Assembly (NCBI GenBank): GCA_934364795.1
Contig: CAKRMK010000028.1
Coordinates: forward strand, 1 to 42,412
Length of the DNA stretch: 42,412 nucleotides
Source: an uncultured Blautia sp.
Lineage (GTDB): Bacteria; Bacillota; Clostridia; Lachnospirales; Lachnospiraceae
Direction of reading: 5' to 3'
In this document: positions 24,622 through 33,197 of the stretch, piece after piece
How the letters are laid out: each line of letters opens with the position of its first letter
How positions within the stretch are numbered: the first letter of the stretch is position 1
Translations under genes and position numbers: made by a program
Notes under the pieces: generated by a model
The model's input: the letters and a program-made list of their open reading frames with translations, nothing else
Database searches by the model: none
What the model was told of the DNA's origin: nothing

Positions 24622-25782
24622 ATGATTAGACAGTATAAGCTACGTTTTTACAATTTCAAGCTGGTAATTCTTCTGCTTACCATCAGTTTGTTTGGAGTGC
24701 AGCTGGTAGCAAGTGCATCGCCGGAGCTGCGGAACAAACAGCTTTTGGGAGTTGTAATGGGACTTGTGGTTCTATTGGTCCTGTCATTAATGGATTATTC
24801 CTGGATATTGAATTTCCAGTGGATCATGTATGGTTTTAACCTGCTTATGCTTATTGGTGTACGATTATTTGGAAGTGAAGCCGGTGGTGCTTCAAGATGG
24901 CTGGATATTGGAGGATTTCGTTTTCAGCCTACAGAGCTTTCAAAGATTATTATTATTTTGTTTTTTGCCAAATTTTTCATGGACCATGAAGAGGATATCA
25001 ATACATTCCGGGTTCTTGCAGAATCAGCCCTTCTTCTGGCAGTACCCCTGGCACTTATTTATGCACAGCCGGACATGAAAAATACCATCACGGTAACTAT
25101 CATTTTCTGTATTCTTCTTTATGTGTCAGGACTTAGTTATAAGATTATTGGAGGTGCAATTCTCATTGCCGTGCCATTGGTAATTATTTTTCTGTCTATT
25201 GTAGTACAGCCGGATCAGACATTGATCAAGGATTATCAAAGACAGCGTATTATGTCCTTTCTTTATCCGGAAAATGAAGAATACCAGGATGACATTGAAC
25301 AGCAGAACAATTCCAAAACCGCAATTGCTTCCGGAGAACTTGTTGGAAAAAAATTAAGCGGAGATGATTCTGCTTCCTCTGTAAATGCAGGTAATTTTGT
25401 TGCAGAGAATCAGACGGACTTTATTTTTGCAGTTGCAGGAGAGGAGTACGGATTTATTGGATGTACCACACTGGTTATCCTGTTGCTTCTGATTTCCGTG
25501 GAATGTATCCGCATGAGCCTTCGTGCGAAGGATCTGGCGGGAAAAATAGTCTGCTGTGGAGTTGGCAGTGTTGTGGCCATACAAAGTTTTTTGAATATTT
25601 GTGTAGCCACAGGACTGGCACCAAACACAGGTACACCTCTTCCGTTTGTAAGCTATGGACTTACTTCCCTTGTCAGTCTGTTTATTGGTATGGGACTGGT
25701 AATGAATGTAGGATTGCAGAGCAGTGCTTACAACAAAGAGCTTAAGAAAAAAGAAATTGACAAGAAAGAGGAATACTTATGA
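24622..25782 (+). CDS. rodA: RodA/FtsW-type SEDS glycosyltransferase
   Basis: A 386-residue polytopic SEDS protein, the peptidoglycan polymerase that works with a class B PBP. Signatures are SRWLDIGGFRFQPTELSKI, the extracellular loop before ENQTDFIFAVAGEEYGFIG, and PLPFVSYGLTS near the C-terminus. The company of mreBCD and mrdA argues for RodA (elongation) over FtsW (division), although the pair is hard to separate by sequence. It overlaps dacF by four bases (ATGA). Confidence 0.88.
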   Translation: MIRQYKLRFYNFKLVILLLTISLFGVQLVASASPELRNKQLLGVVMGLVVLLVLSLMDYSWILNFQWIMYGFNLLMLIGVRLFGSEAGGASRWLDIGGFRFQPTELSKIIIILFFAKFFMDHEEDINTFRVLAESALLLAVPLALIYAQPDMKNTITVTIIFCILLYVSGLSYKIIGGAILIAVPLVIIFLSIVVQPDQTLIKDYQRQRIMSFLYPENEEYQDDIEQQNNSKTAIASGELVGKKLSGDDSASSVNAGNFVAENQTDFIFAVAGEEYGFIGCTTLVILLLLISVECIRMSLRAKDLAGKIVCCGVGSVVAIQSFLNICVATGLAPNTGTPLPFVSYGLTSLVSLFIGMGLVMNVGLQSSAYNKELKKKEIDKKEEYL

Positions 25783-26789
25783 GTAGGAGAAAGAAAAAGC
25801 GTGTCCTGAATACCGTTCTTTTGCTGTTTTTGCTTGTTGTGCTTGTGGGAGCTGGCATAGGTGCCATTTATTTTCTGCGAAATGGAAATGTTTTTACTAC
25901 GCTGGATGAATCTTATGCTTCTTCCAGAGAATTTTCAGGCGAAATTGCAAAAGCAGACAGCCTTATGGCAGATGGATTTGCAAAAAATCTGTGCGTGGTA
26001 GTTTCAGATGTCCCCCTTGAGGGAGTCAGCCTTGGAGAAAATCAAAAAGGACTGCTTTTAAATCTGGATGACAGGCAGGTTCTTTATTCCAAACAGGCAC
26101 TTCAGAAAGTCTATCCGGCAAGTATCACGAAAATTATGACCGCTATGCTTGCCCTCAAATATGGAAATATGGATGATATGGTTACGATCACCCAGGAAAA
26201 CCTCAATCTGGAATCCGGCTCTCAGGTGTGCGGCTTCTGGGAGGGAGACCAGGTAACTATGGATCAGCTTCTTCACTGTCTTCTGGTTTATTCCGGAAAT
26301 GATGCAGCAGCTGCCATTGCAGAGCATGTAGGGGGCTCTACAGAAGGCTTTGTGGAAATGATGAACAGTTATGCAAAGGAACTTGGCTGTACAGGAACCC
26401 ACTTTACAAACCCACATGGATTACAGGATGAAAATCACTATACCACTCCTTATGATATTTATCTGATGTTAAAAGAAGCACTGAACTATCCGGAATTTAC
26501 CCAGATCACACAGATGGGCTCCTATACAGTTGAATACACCCATGCCGACGGAAGTTCTGCAAGCACTACACTGACTGCCACAGACCATTATCTGACAGGT
26601 GAAGCTACACCGCCTAAGAATGTAACCATTCTCGGAGGAAAAACCGGAACCACAGATAATGCTGGCAACTGTCTGGCACTGTTAAGCCAGAATGCCTATG
26701 GAAAGCCCTATATTTCTATTGTAATGGGAGCGTCCAGCAAGGATGAGCTGTATGAGCAGATGTCATCACTTTTACAAAATATTAATTAA
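25779..26789 (+). CDS. dacF: D-alanyl-D-alanine carboxypeptidase
   Basis: A 336-residue low-molecular-weight PBP (peptidase S11) that trims the terminal D-Ala from peptidoglycan stem peptides. A signal anchor lies at about 9-32. The active-site motifs are S115-x-x-K118 (ASITK), S172-G-N174 and KTGT in GGKTGTTDNAG. There is no obvious C-terminal amphipathic anchor, so the N-terminal segment probably holds it to the membrane. The start codon overlaps the rodA stop, which implies coupling to the elongation operon. The gene symbol is a family guess. Confidence 0.85.
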   Translation: MSRRKKKRVLNTVLLLFLLVVLVGAGIGAIYFLRNGNVFTTLDESYASSREFSGEIAKADSLMADGFAKNLCVVVSDVPLEGVSLGENQKGLLLNLDDRQVLYSKQALQKVYPASITKIMTAMLALKYGNMDDMVTITQENLNLESGSQVCGFWEGDQVTMDQLLHCLLVYSGNDAAAAIAEHVGGSTEGFVEMMNSYAKELGCTGTHFTNPHGLQDENHYTTPYDIYLMLKEALNYPEFTQITQMGSYTVEYTHADGSSASTTLTATDHYLTGEATPPKNVTILGGKTGTTDNAGNCLALLSQNAYGKPYISIVMGASSKDELYEQMSSLLQNIN

Positions 26790-26853
26790 TTGTAAGACGG
26801 TTGTGAATCGTAGGTACAATTGAGAAAAATAGACAGAAATATCAAAAAAACTC

Positions 26854-26882
26854 TTGTGTTTTTAGAAAAATTATACTATAAT
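26854..26882 (+). promoter_or_regulatory. Promoter of the P-loop protein gene
   Basis: TTGTGT (26854-26859) and a perfect TATAAT (26877-26882) are 17 bases apart. Transcription would begin near 26889, giving a leader of about 58 bases. Confidence 0.65.
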
Positions 26883-26946
26883 ATGAAGCATATTAAACAT
26901 GGTTTTGGTAAAATTTAATATCATATTGTCTAAGGAGGAAAACATC

Positions 26947-27366
26947 ATGGTTGAACTGATCGTAGGAAAGAAAGGCAAAGGCAAAACAAAAGTGCTCTTA
27001 GACAGAGTAAATGGTGCAGTAAAAGAAGCAAATGGAAGCATTGTTTATCTTGACAAGAGTACGAAACATATGTACGAGCTTAACAATAAGGTACGTCTTA
27101 TCGACGTTTCCTCTTATCCACTTAAGAATGCTGATGAATTTGTAGGTTTTATCTGCGGTATTATTTCTCAGGATCATGACCTTGAGCAGATTTATCTGGA
27201 CAGCTTCCTTAAAGTATCCAAGCTGGAAGATGCAGACGTTACAGATACCCTTGAGCAGCTGGATAAAATCAGTGCAAAGTATGGTATTTCTGTAGTAGTA
27301 AGTATTTCCCTCGATAAGGAAGAATTACCAGAAGCATTACAGGATAAGATTGCAGTAGCATTATAA
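26947..27366 (+). CDS. Small P-loop protein of unknown function
   Basis: A 139-residue soluble protein. A Walker A-like GKKGKGKTK lies at residues 7-15 directly after the first strand, so it probably binds ATP or GTP. Database entries of this type are sometimes labelled as twitching-motility PilT, but PilT is far longer and its other motifs are missing here. ATG 26947 is chosen because AAGGAGG (26932-26938) lies 8 bases upstream; the frame stays open to 26899 without a SD. It has its own promoter and terminator, so it is a single-gene unit. I cannot assign a function. Confidence 0.75.
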   Translation: MVELIVGKKGKGKTKVLLDRVNGAVKEANGSIVYLDKSTKHMYELNNKVRLIDVSSYPLKNADEFVGFICGIISQDHDLEQIYLDSFLKVSKLEDADVTDTLEQLDKISAKYGISVVVSISLDKEELPEALQDKIAVAL

Positions 27367-27427
27367 TCACAGATGATATGATATTGCAGCTATAAAATTC
27401 AGTAAAACCAAAGGTACATAAGGAAAC

Positions 27428-27463
27428 AAGGACATGGCTCTGGAATATGGGTCATGTCCTTTT
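27428..27463 (+). terminator. Terminator of the P-loop protein gene
   Basis: AAGGACATG (27428-27436) pairs with CATGTCCTT (27453-27461) around a 16-base loop and is followed by a short T run. It lies about 60 bases after the stop codon. Confidence 0.75.
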
Positions 27464-27473
27464 ATGTTTGCAC

Positions 27474-27498
27474 GAACAGGAAAGGAGCCTGCCTGTTC
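27474..27498 (-). terminator. Hairpin after the recombinase gene
   Basis: GAACAGG (27474-27480) and CCTGTTC (27492-27498) form a 7-base-pair stem 18 bases beyond the minus-strand stop codon of the recombinase. There is no T tract on the minus side, so termination is uncertain. Confidence 0.35.
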
Positions 27499-27515
27499 CA
27501 ACATGCTTATAATCT

Positions 27516-28571
27516 TTAATCCTCCCGCAGCTTTACTGCGGTGGCCGCCTGACGCCGTCTGGAGTCGTCTAAGGCCGCATAATGCTTCTTGGTAGTATTG
27601 ACATCCTTATGTCCCAAAACGTCCGCTACAAGGTAAATATCACCTGTTTCCTGATAAAGGGCAGTGCCATAAGTGCTGCGAAGCTTATGTGGGGTTATTT
27701 TCTTTGTGGTAGTAACCTGTCTGGAATATTTTTTTACCAGATTTTCCACGGCCTGAACTCCAATTCTTTTACGCTGGGTAGAATAGAAGAGAGCGTGCTC
27801 ATGGCCTTCTACAGGAACAATATTTTTACGGACCTCCAGATAATTTCTCAATGCTTTTTCTACTTCAGGTCCAAAATATACAACCATTTCATTGCCACCT
27901 TTTCTTGTTACCTTAATCCCGTTATTCTTAAAATCCACATCCTCAATGTCAAGTCCCACACATTCAGAAACACGAACGCCTGTTCCGAGCAGGAGAGTAA
28001 CCAGCGCCAGATCACGGTCTTTTGTTTTTTCATAATAAACTTTTTTCTGACCAGTAAGATCATCACCGCCGTGTTCAATGTAATCAAGAAGCATGGCAAC
28101 TTCATCAGCCTCCAGACGGATAATGCTTTTCTGATGAATTTTTGGAACGTCTACAAGAACAGTTGGATTTGTATGAATCATTTCCCGTTTAAAATAATAT
28201 GCATAAAAGCTTCGTAAAGAGGACATTTTTCGTTTCAAACCACGTTCACCATTGGTTTCCGTTTTGTCACCGGCCTGGTAAACCTTCAGATATTCTTCAT
28301 ATTCCTCAAGATCAAGGGCTGTAATCTGATCCAGAACGTCAACGGTAAAAGCATCCATAGACCAGTCCTTAAAAGCCGGATTTTGCTCCAGAAGAAACTG
28401 AAAGAAAATCCGGATATCATATGCATAGGAAATTCTGGTTTTGGTTGTAGTACGTGGCTCAATGGCACGAAAAAAATCTTTACAAAATGGAGGTAAAGTT
28501 TTCAGTACATCACGAAGTCGTAAAGTATTTTCAACGTCAGTTTGCTCATGATAAGTAACTTTTTTATCCAT
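27516..28571 (-). CDS. XerC/XerD-type tyrosine recombinase
   Basis: A 351-residue tyrosine recombinase with a SAM-like N-terminal domain (about 30-135) and a catalytic domain carrying R200 (GTGVRVSE), K224, H295 and R298 (HKLRSTY), H321 (GHKD) and Y331 (KHYAAL). All catalytic residues are present. It is flanked by housekeeping genes (dtd on one side), not by mobile-element genes, and has no arm-binding domain, so a chromosomal dimer-resolution or similar household role is more likely than phage integration. AGGAGA lies 5 bases before the ATG at 28571. The 280-base region upstream holds unusual repeats. Its target site is unknown. Confidence 0.88.
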   Translation of the reverse strand: MDKKVTYHEQTDVENTLRLRDVLKTLPPFCKDFFRAIEPRTTTKTRISYAYDIRIFFQFLLEQNPAFKDWSMDAFTVDVLDQITALDLEEYEEYLKVYQAGDKTETNGERGLKRKMSSLRSFYAYYFKREMIHTNPTVLVDVPKIHQKSIIRLEADEVAMLLDYIEHGGDDLTGQKKVYYEKTKDRDLALVTLLLGTGVRVSECVGLDIEDVDFKNNGIKVTRKGGNEMVVYFGPEVEKALRNYLEVRKNIVPVEGHEHALFYSTQRKRIGVQAVENLVKKYSRQVTTTKKITPHKLRSTYGTALYQETGDIYLVADVLGHKDVNTTKKHYAALDDSRRRQAATAVKLRED

Positions 28572-28639
28572 AAAAATCTCCTCGTATTATTTTATTTGTA
28601 TAAAAAGTTGCTCTATAATAAAATGGCTATTTTCGGTAA

Positions 28640-28840
28640 AAGTCTTTTAAAATTCAGGTTTTCTGGGGAAGTGGCTGCTTTCCATGGTCCATCTATATGA
28701 AAAACTCGGGTTTGTCGTATAGATATAGATAAGGAACATAACGCCGGATCAGCCACTTCTTCCGGCAATTCCGGCGTTATTTACCTAAAAAATTACTTTT
28801 GAAGTTTTATACGTAAATCTATATAAAAATCTATATAAAC
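28640..28840. promoter_or_regulatory. Repeat-rich structured region upstream of the recombinase
   Basis: No gene is seen in this stretch. It holds two interlocking inverted repeats: GAAGTGGCTG (28669-28678) with CAGCCACTTC (28750-28759), and AACGCCGGA (28740-28748) with TCCGGCGTT (28769-28777). The second repeat encloses the right arm of the first, so the two foldings compete. ATCTATAT occurs at 28691, and twice in a perfect 12-base tandem (AAATCTATATAA at 28815-28826 and 28827-28838); its inverse ATATAGAT lies at 28723-28730. It may be a recombinase target, an autoregulatory site or a small structured RNA. Confidence 0.5.
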
Positions 28841-28853
28841 AAAAAATTTATAA

Positions 28854-29300
28854 CTACATAATAGATTCATCTAACATCACAGTAAACGGTCCATCGTTTT
28901 CCAGGGAAACTTTCATATCAGCTCCAAACACACCGTGCTGAACAACAGGAACAACCTGGGCAGCTTTTTTCAGCATGTACTCATAAAGTTCGTTTGCGTG
29001 ATCCGGAGCGCCTGCTAAGGTAAAACTTGGCCTGTTTCCTTTTTTGCAATTTGCATATAATGTAAACTGTGAAATCATTAAAAGCTCTCCATTTACATCA
29101 GCCAGGGAAAGGTTTGTTTTTCCGTTTTCATCTTCAAAAATCCGAAGCCCAAGCATTTTCTTAAGGTATTTATCTGCAATTTCCTCTGTGTCATTTTGTC
29201 CCACACCGATCAGTACAAGAAATCCTTTTCCTATACTTCCAACAGTTTCTCCATCTACCTTTACATCTGCATGGTTGACGCGCTGTATTAAAAGTCTCAT
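28854..29300 (-). CDS. dtd: D-aminoacyl-tRNA deacylase
   Basis: A 148-residue enzyme that removes D-amino acids (and glycine mischarged on tRNA-Ala) from tRNA. The family signatures are SQFTLYA near residue 77 and NDGPFTVML at the C-terminus, the latter corresponding to the conserved NxGP(V/F)T motif of the cross-subunit active site. Length is typical. Its ATG lies one base after the stop codon of the upstream transporter gene, so the two are translationally coupled. Confidence 0.94.
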   Translation of the reverse strand: MRLLIQRVNHADVKVDGETVGSIGKGFLVLIGVGQNDTEEIADKYLKKMLGLRIFEDENGKTNLSLADVNGELLMISQFTLYANCKKGNRPSFTLAGAPDHANELYEYMLKKAAQVVPVVQHGVFGADMKVSLENDGPFTVMLDESIM

Positions 29301-29301
29301 G

Positions 29302-30753
29302 TTAATTTCCGTCCTTTTTGCTTTCTTTTTTAGTCTTTTGTTTCTGCCTATACTCTTCTATTAATTGTCTGACTTTATAATAAATTATCACAGAATATTT
29401 TTTGACAAATGTCCATATTGTAAGCAGAATCTTCTGGATAGTTTTTAATAAAGTAAGAGTAAACTCCAACATTGCTGTGCGCCTCGGGGTTTCTCTCTTC
29501 TTGGGCTCTTCCTTTGGAAACAGAATTGGTTCATTTGTCTCCGGATCCAGACAGTCAATATTCGTATACTGCTGTTCCTGATCCGGCACTTTTTTATAAA
29601 CAAGACTAATATGAACCAGTTTTTCTAAAGCAGCATACAATACAGCGAACACAGGTACCCCGATGATCATGCCAGGAATTCCGAAAATTCCTCCGCCTAT
29701 CAGGATGGCTACAATAACAAGAAAACTGGAAAGTCCGGTAGATTCACCCAGAATCTTCGGTCCAAGAATATTACCGTCAAACTGCTGAAGGATCAGAATG
29801 AAAATGGCAAAATAAATTGCCTGCATGGGGTCAACCAGCAAAATCAGGAAGATACTTGGAATTGCTCCAAGGTAAGGTCCAAAAAAAGGAATTACATTGG
29901 TCACACCGATGATCACACTGATCAAAAGCGTATAGGGCATATTCAAAAAGCTCATGCCAATATAACACAGAACTCCAATGATTGCGGAATCCAATATTTT
30001 TCCTGTGAAGAAACCAATGAAAGTTTTATTGGTGAAACGCATGGAGTGAATAATAAAATTGGCATGTGAGGTATTAAAAACAGCATATGTGAGCATTTTC
30101 GCCTTGGCGGTAAAGCCTTCTTTATCTGCCATGAGATAAAGGGAAACAATGGCACCGATCAGGAAATTCTTCAAAAAATTGATCAGTTCGAATACACCAG
30201 CGGATATATTCTTAAGCATTTCCTGCATCTGTGGAAGAATATTCTGGGTAAGATAATCCTGTGCATTGGAAATATACTGGTTCAGCGTAACCAGTGCATC
30301 GCTGTTCAGATTCCATTTTTCAATAAAAGTCTGAAGCCATTTCTGAATGACTTTTACATATGCCGGAAAACTGTAAATCAGATTCATAACGCTCCGGATC
30401 AATTCAGGAAGAACCATCATGATCAATGCATAAATCAATGCCAGGAAAAGGAACATGCATAAAAGTACACAAGCCCAGCGAATGGCCTTCCGCCCCTTCT
30501 TTCCCACTGTTTTCTGCTTCTTTGCAAGAGTGGGGTAAATAATCTTCTTTTCCAGGAAATTTAAAATCGGTGACAGTAAAAATGCAATTACAACACCATA
30601 AACAATAGGCGTCAAAATTCCCAGAAATGTCTGGATTCCTGTAAGCAGGGTTTTCATATGGAAAACGCCATAATAAAATAGCATACTGGCTGCAATTACA
30701 AGGAAGGCAGTCACTCCCCAGCGAACATGCTGATTCTCCCAGCGAAATTTCAT
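29302..30753 (-). CDS. AI-2E / YtvI-family membrane transporter
   Basis: A 483-residue integral membrane protein of the AI-2E transporter family (PerM, TqsA, YtvI). It starts with two membrane segments (about 12-32 and 35-60), has a long amphipathic extracytoplasmic region, then the conserved core with [16 protein letters not shown] and [22 protein letters not shown]. The family includes exporters of small molecules and Na+/Li+ antiporters; the substrate here is unknown. The last 100 residues are a charged, Lys-rich cytoplasmic tail. AGGAGG lies about 12 bases before the ATG at 30753. Confidence 0.85.
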   Translation of the reverse strand: MKFRWENQHVRWGVTAFLVIAASMLFYYGVFHMKTLLTGIQTFLGILTPIVYGVVIAFLLSPILNFLEKKIIYPTLAKKQKTVGKKGRKAIRWACVLLCMFLFLALIYALIMMVLPELIRSVMNLIYSFPAYVKVIQKWLQTFIEKWNLNSDALVTLNQYISNAQDYLTQNILPQMQEMLKNISAGVFELINFLKNFLIGAIVSLYLMADKEGFTAKAKMLTYAVFNTSHANFIIHSMRFTNKTFIGFFTGKILDSAIIGVLCYIGMSFLNMPYTLLISVIIGVTNVIPFFGPYLGAIPSIFLILLVDPMQAIYFAIFILILQQFDGNILGPKILGESTGLSSFLVIVAILIGGGIFGIPGMIIGVPVFAVLYAALEKLVHISLVYKKVPDQEQQYTNIDCLDPETNEPILFPKEEPKKRETPRRTAMLEFTLTLLKTIQKILLTIWTFVKKYSVIIYYKVRQLIEEYRQKQKTKKESKKDGN

Positions 30754-30815
30754 TCTGTATTATAATCCTCCTGCAAAAATGTATTATCGTGCTCTGTGCG
30801 GCAACAACTTCTTTT

Positions 30816-30844
30816 ATTATAGCATATTATATGTCTGCTGTCTT
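30816..30844 (-). promoter_or_regulatory. Promoter of the transporter-dtd unit
   Basis: On the minus strand AAGACA (30844-30839) is followed after 17 bases by TATAAT (30821-30816), which is preceded by TGC, an extended -10. The distance to the transporter start is about 55 bases. Confidence 0.5.
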
Positions 30845-30876
30845 ATTAAAAAATTATAAAAATTTCAAATACAGAA

Positions 30877-30921
30877 CAGAGCCTGTCTGAAAATTAGAAA
30901 AACTTTTTCAAACAGGCTCTG
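30877..30921 (-). terminator. Long hairpin after the kinase-like gene
   Basis: CAGAGCCTGT (30877-30886) pairs with ACAGGCTCTG (30912-30921), extended inward by TGAAAA (30888-30893) with TTTTCA (30905-30910). It lies between the transporter promoter and the minus-strand stop at 30967 and probably ends that transcript. A second AT-rich stem (30934-30952) lies just after the stop. Confidence 0.6.
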
Positions 30922-30966
30922 ATAAAATATCCGTCTAAAATAAAATTTTAGATTATTTATACCACT

Positions 30967-31605
30967 TTATTTCTTCAGGTCATCAAAAATATGTATCGTA
31001 TTGATAATGGCCTGTGCCGCACCCTCAATGCCAAGAATACTGCTGTCAACAGCAAGACTGTAGCCTGCTGCTGCGCCCCATTTCTTATTGGTATAATAAT
31101 TATAATAACTTGCACGGCTTTTATCCGTCTTGGTGATCATATCCTTGGCTTCTTTCGGAGTCTTGTTATATTTACCGGCAATACGCTTGATTCTCCAGTC
31201 AAGATCAGCGTGTACAAAAACACTGAAGCAGTCTTTATTGTCTGCAAGTGCATAATCTGCACAACGTCCGACCATAACACAGGGGCCTTCAGCAGCCAGC
31301 TTCTTAATAGCTTCAAACTGTGCAAGGAAAACCTTATGGTTCATAGGCATGTCTGTAAATCCGGCAGAAGAATATCCAAAAGAATAGGTATCCATTACAA
31401 GAGAATACAAAAAGCTGTTGGTTGGCTTCTCATCGTGATTCTCGAATAATTCCTTACAAATACCACTGTCATTTGCTGCGTGCTCCAGAAGCTCCTTGTC
31501 GTAGCACTTGATTCCGAAATACTTGGCAACTTCCTGTCCGATCTGTCTGCCAGCGCTTCCGTATTCACGTCCGATTGTAATAATAGAACTTGTTGTATTG
31601 TTCAT
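30967..31605 (-). CDS. Cytidylate-kinase-like protein
   Basis: A 212-residue P-loop protein of the cytidylate-kinase-like family. The N-terminal IITIGREYGSAGRQIGQ is the family form of the phosphate-binding loop, and a long RAxYYNYYTNKKWG stretch lies near residue 165. It probably phosphorylates a nucleotide or small molecule, but no substrate is known and it should not be read as the housekeeping Cmk. I chose ATG 31605 because GGGAG is 9 bases upstream and the family starts just before the P-loop; an open frame runs 31 codons further. It has its own promoter. Confidence 0.8.
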   Translation of the reverse strand: MNNTTSSIITIGREYGSAGRQIGQEVAKYFGIKCYDKELLEHAANDSGICKELFENHDEKPTNSFLYSLVMDTYSFGYSSAGFTDMPMNHKVFLAQFEAIKKLAAEGPCVMVGRCADYALADNKDCFSVFVHADLDWRIKRIAGKYNKTPKEAKDMITKTDKSRASYYNYYTNKKWGAAAGYSLAVDSSILGIEGAAQAIINTIHIFDDLKK

Positions 31606-31634
31606 ATCTGCCACTCCCTTCTGCAAATCCTTTA

Positions 31635-31654
31635 CTGTGAATGGCATTTCACAG
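31635..31654 (-). promoter_or_regulatory. Dyad in the leader of the kinase-like gene
   Basis: CTGTGAA (31635-31641) and TTCACAG (31648-31654) form a perfect 7-base inverted repeat with a 6-base centre. It sits between the predicted transcription start (near 31662) and the SD, so it can be an operator or an RNA hairpin. Confidence 0.4.
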
Positions 31655-31668
31655 ATTTTTGTATCACT

Positions 31669-31698
31669 ATTATACACTACATAAAGGAGAATTGACAA
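31669..31698 (-). promoter_or_regulatory. Promoter of the kinase-like gene
   Basis: On the minus strand TTGTCA (31698-31693) and TATAAT (31674-31669) are 18 bases apart. The -35 element begins on the first base after the stop codon of the upstream pseudouridine synthase gene, so the kinase-like gene can be expressed separately. Confidence 0.65.
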
Positions 31699-32613
31699 CT
31701 ATTTTCTTAATTTTTCTAACAAATTTGTAAAATATTCTGGCAAAGGTGCAGAAAATTCCATATATTCACCGGTCCGGGGATGAACAAAGCCAAGAACCAT
31801 AGCATGAAGCGTCTGTCCCTGTAAATGGTAGGGGTTCTTGCCAGAACCATAAATCTCATCCCCCAGAAGAGGATGACCAATGCTGGTCATGTGAACACGT
31901 ATCTGGTGTGTACGCCCTGTTTCCAGACGGCATTCAATATAAGTTGCATTTCCGAAGCGCTCCAGAACCTTATAATGAGTCACTGCATCTTTTCCATTTT
32001 TATAATTAATAGCCATTTTTTTCCGGTCAACAGGATGACGTCCGATCGGCCCTTCTACCGTTCCCTCATCTTCTTTCAAATTTCCGGCTACTATGGCACG
32101 GTAACGCCGTTTAATACTATGATCCTTTAGCTGCTGTGCAAGATCACGGTGAGCAGTATCATTTTTACATATCAGAAGAGCCCCTGTGGTGTCTTTGTCA
32201 ATACGGTGAACAATACCCGGACGCATAACACCGTTAATACCGGACAGATTTCCCTTACAATGGTACATAACAGCATTGACAAGGGTTCCGCAGGTATGCC
32301 CGTTAGCCGGATGGACTACCATTCCTTTTGGTTTATTGACAACAAGAACGTCTTCATCCTCATACAAAATATCCAGAGGAATATTTTCCGGGAGAATATC
32401 CGGCTGTGTCAGATCTGGTACGGTTGTCTGGACATGATCACCTGTCTGCAGCTTATAATTTGCCTTTACCGGTTTTCCATTTACAGTTACTCCCTGTTCT
32501 TTTAGAAGCTTTTGAAGATATGAGCGTGAAAGCTCTTCATATTTATCAGAAAGGCAGCGGTCAATGCGTACCCCTGCCTCGTCTTTATCTGCTGTAAATT
32601 CCAACAGTTCCAT
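31699..32613 (-). CDS. rluD: RluD-family pseudouridine synthase
   Basis: A 304-residue RNA pseudouridine synthase with an N-terminal S4 domain (about 13-60, YLQKLLKEQGVTVNGKPVK) and the catalytic domain with the HRIDKDTTG motif; D139 is the catalytic Asp. It converts uridines to pseudouridine, in RluD itself in helix 69 of 23S rRNA, but the exact target in this paralogue-rich family is not certain. It follows lspA after 32 bases, a conserved pairing in Firmicutes (Bacillus ylyB next to lspA). Confidence 0.9.
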   Translation of the reverse strand: MELLEFTADKDEAGVRIDRCLSDKYEELSRSYLQKLLKEQGVTVNGKPVKANYKLQTGDHVQTTVPDLTQPDILPENIPLDILYEDEDVLVVNKPKGMVVHPANGHTCGTLVNAVMYHCKGNLSGINGVMRPGIVHRIDKDTTGALLICKNDTAHRDLAQQLKDHSIKRRYRAIVAGNLKEDEGTVEGPIGRHPVDRKKMAINYKNGKDAVTHYKVLERFGNATYIECRLETGRTHQIRVHMTSIGHPLLGDEIYGSGKNPYHLQGQTLHAMVLGFVHPRTGEYMEFSAPLPEYFTNLLEKLRK

Positions 32614-32645
32614 GTTAAAATTAATCTCCTCTCATGTTCCAGATA

Positions 32646-33197
32646 CTACCTGGAATTTTTCGGATTTAAAAAGTCAAAATCATTATCATTCTTATAGCGG
32701 AAAAAAAGCAGAAAAACAAGTACCGCAATCCCGCATGTTACATAAATATCCGCTATATTAAAAGTGGGAAAATCAATCAGTGAAAAATAGATAAAATCTA
32801 CCACATACCCCCTCCATACCCGGTCTATAAAATTCCCCGCAGCTCCGGAAAAAACAACTGCACTGGTATACAAAAGTGGCAGATAATACGCATTTGGCGG
32901 AATTTTTATAAAAAGATAAACAATAGCTGCAAAAAACAAAATACAGATTGCTATAAGCAGCGGAATCTTCCCCTGAAGAAGTCCAAACGCCATTCCCCGG
33001 TTCTCCAGATAACGAAGCTTCAGAACGTTTTTAATAAGGACAATTCTGGAACCATCTCTCAGAGAATGGATTGCCAGATATTTGGTCAGCTGATCAACAA
33101 ACACCAGAATGACAATCAGCAGGATACCTTTTACTTTTGGATATTTAGATATCTGTACAGGCTTATTTTTTAATGTATTCATATAACTTACATCCAT
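32646..33197 (-). CDS. lspA: Lipoprotein signal peptidase
   Basis: A 183-residue four-pass membrane aspartyl protease that removes signal peptides from prolipoproteins after lipidation. The catalytic aspartates are D125 in GNFIDR and D150 in FNIAD; the N-terminal LVFVDQLTKY is also conserved. The start overlaps the aroB stop by one base (TAATG), so translation is coupled. The 20-residue N-terminal tail is longer than usual; an internal ATG six codons in is possible. Confidence 0.94.
   Translation of the reverse strand: MDVSYMNTLKNKPVQISKYPKVKGILLIVILVFVDQLTKYLAIHSLRDGSRIVLIKNVLKLRYLENRGMAFGLLQGKIPLLIAICILFFAAIVYLFIKIPPNAYYLPLLYTSAVVFSGAAGNFIDRVWRGYVVDFIYFSLIDFPTFNIADIYVTCGIAVLVFLLFFRYKNDNDFDFLNPKNSR

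Noticed and set aside
28815..28838. CRISPR-like tandem repeat
   Set aside because: Only two copies of a 12-base AT-rich unit with no spacers; not a CRISPR array.
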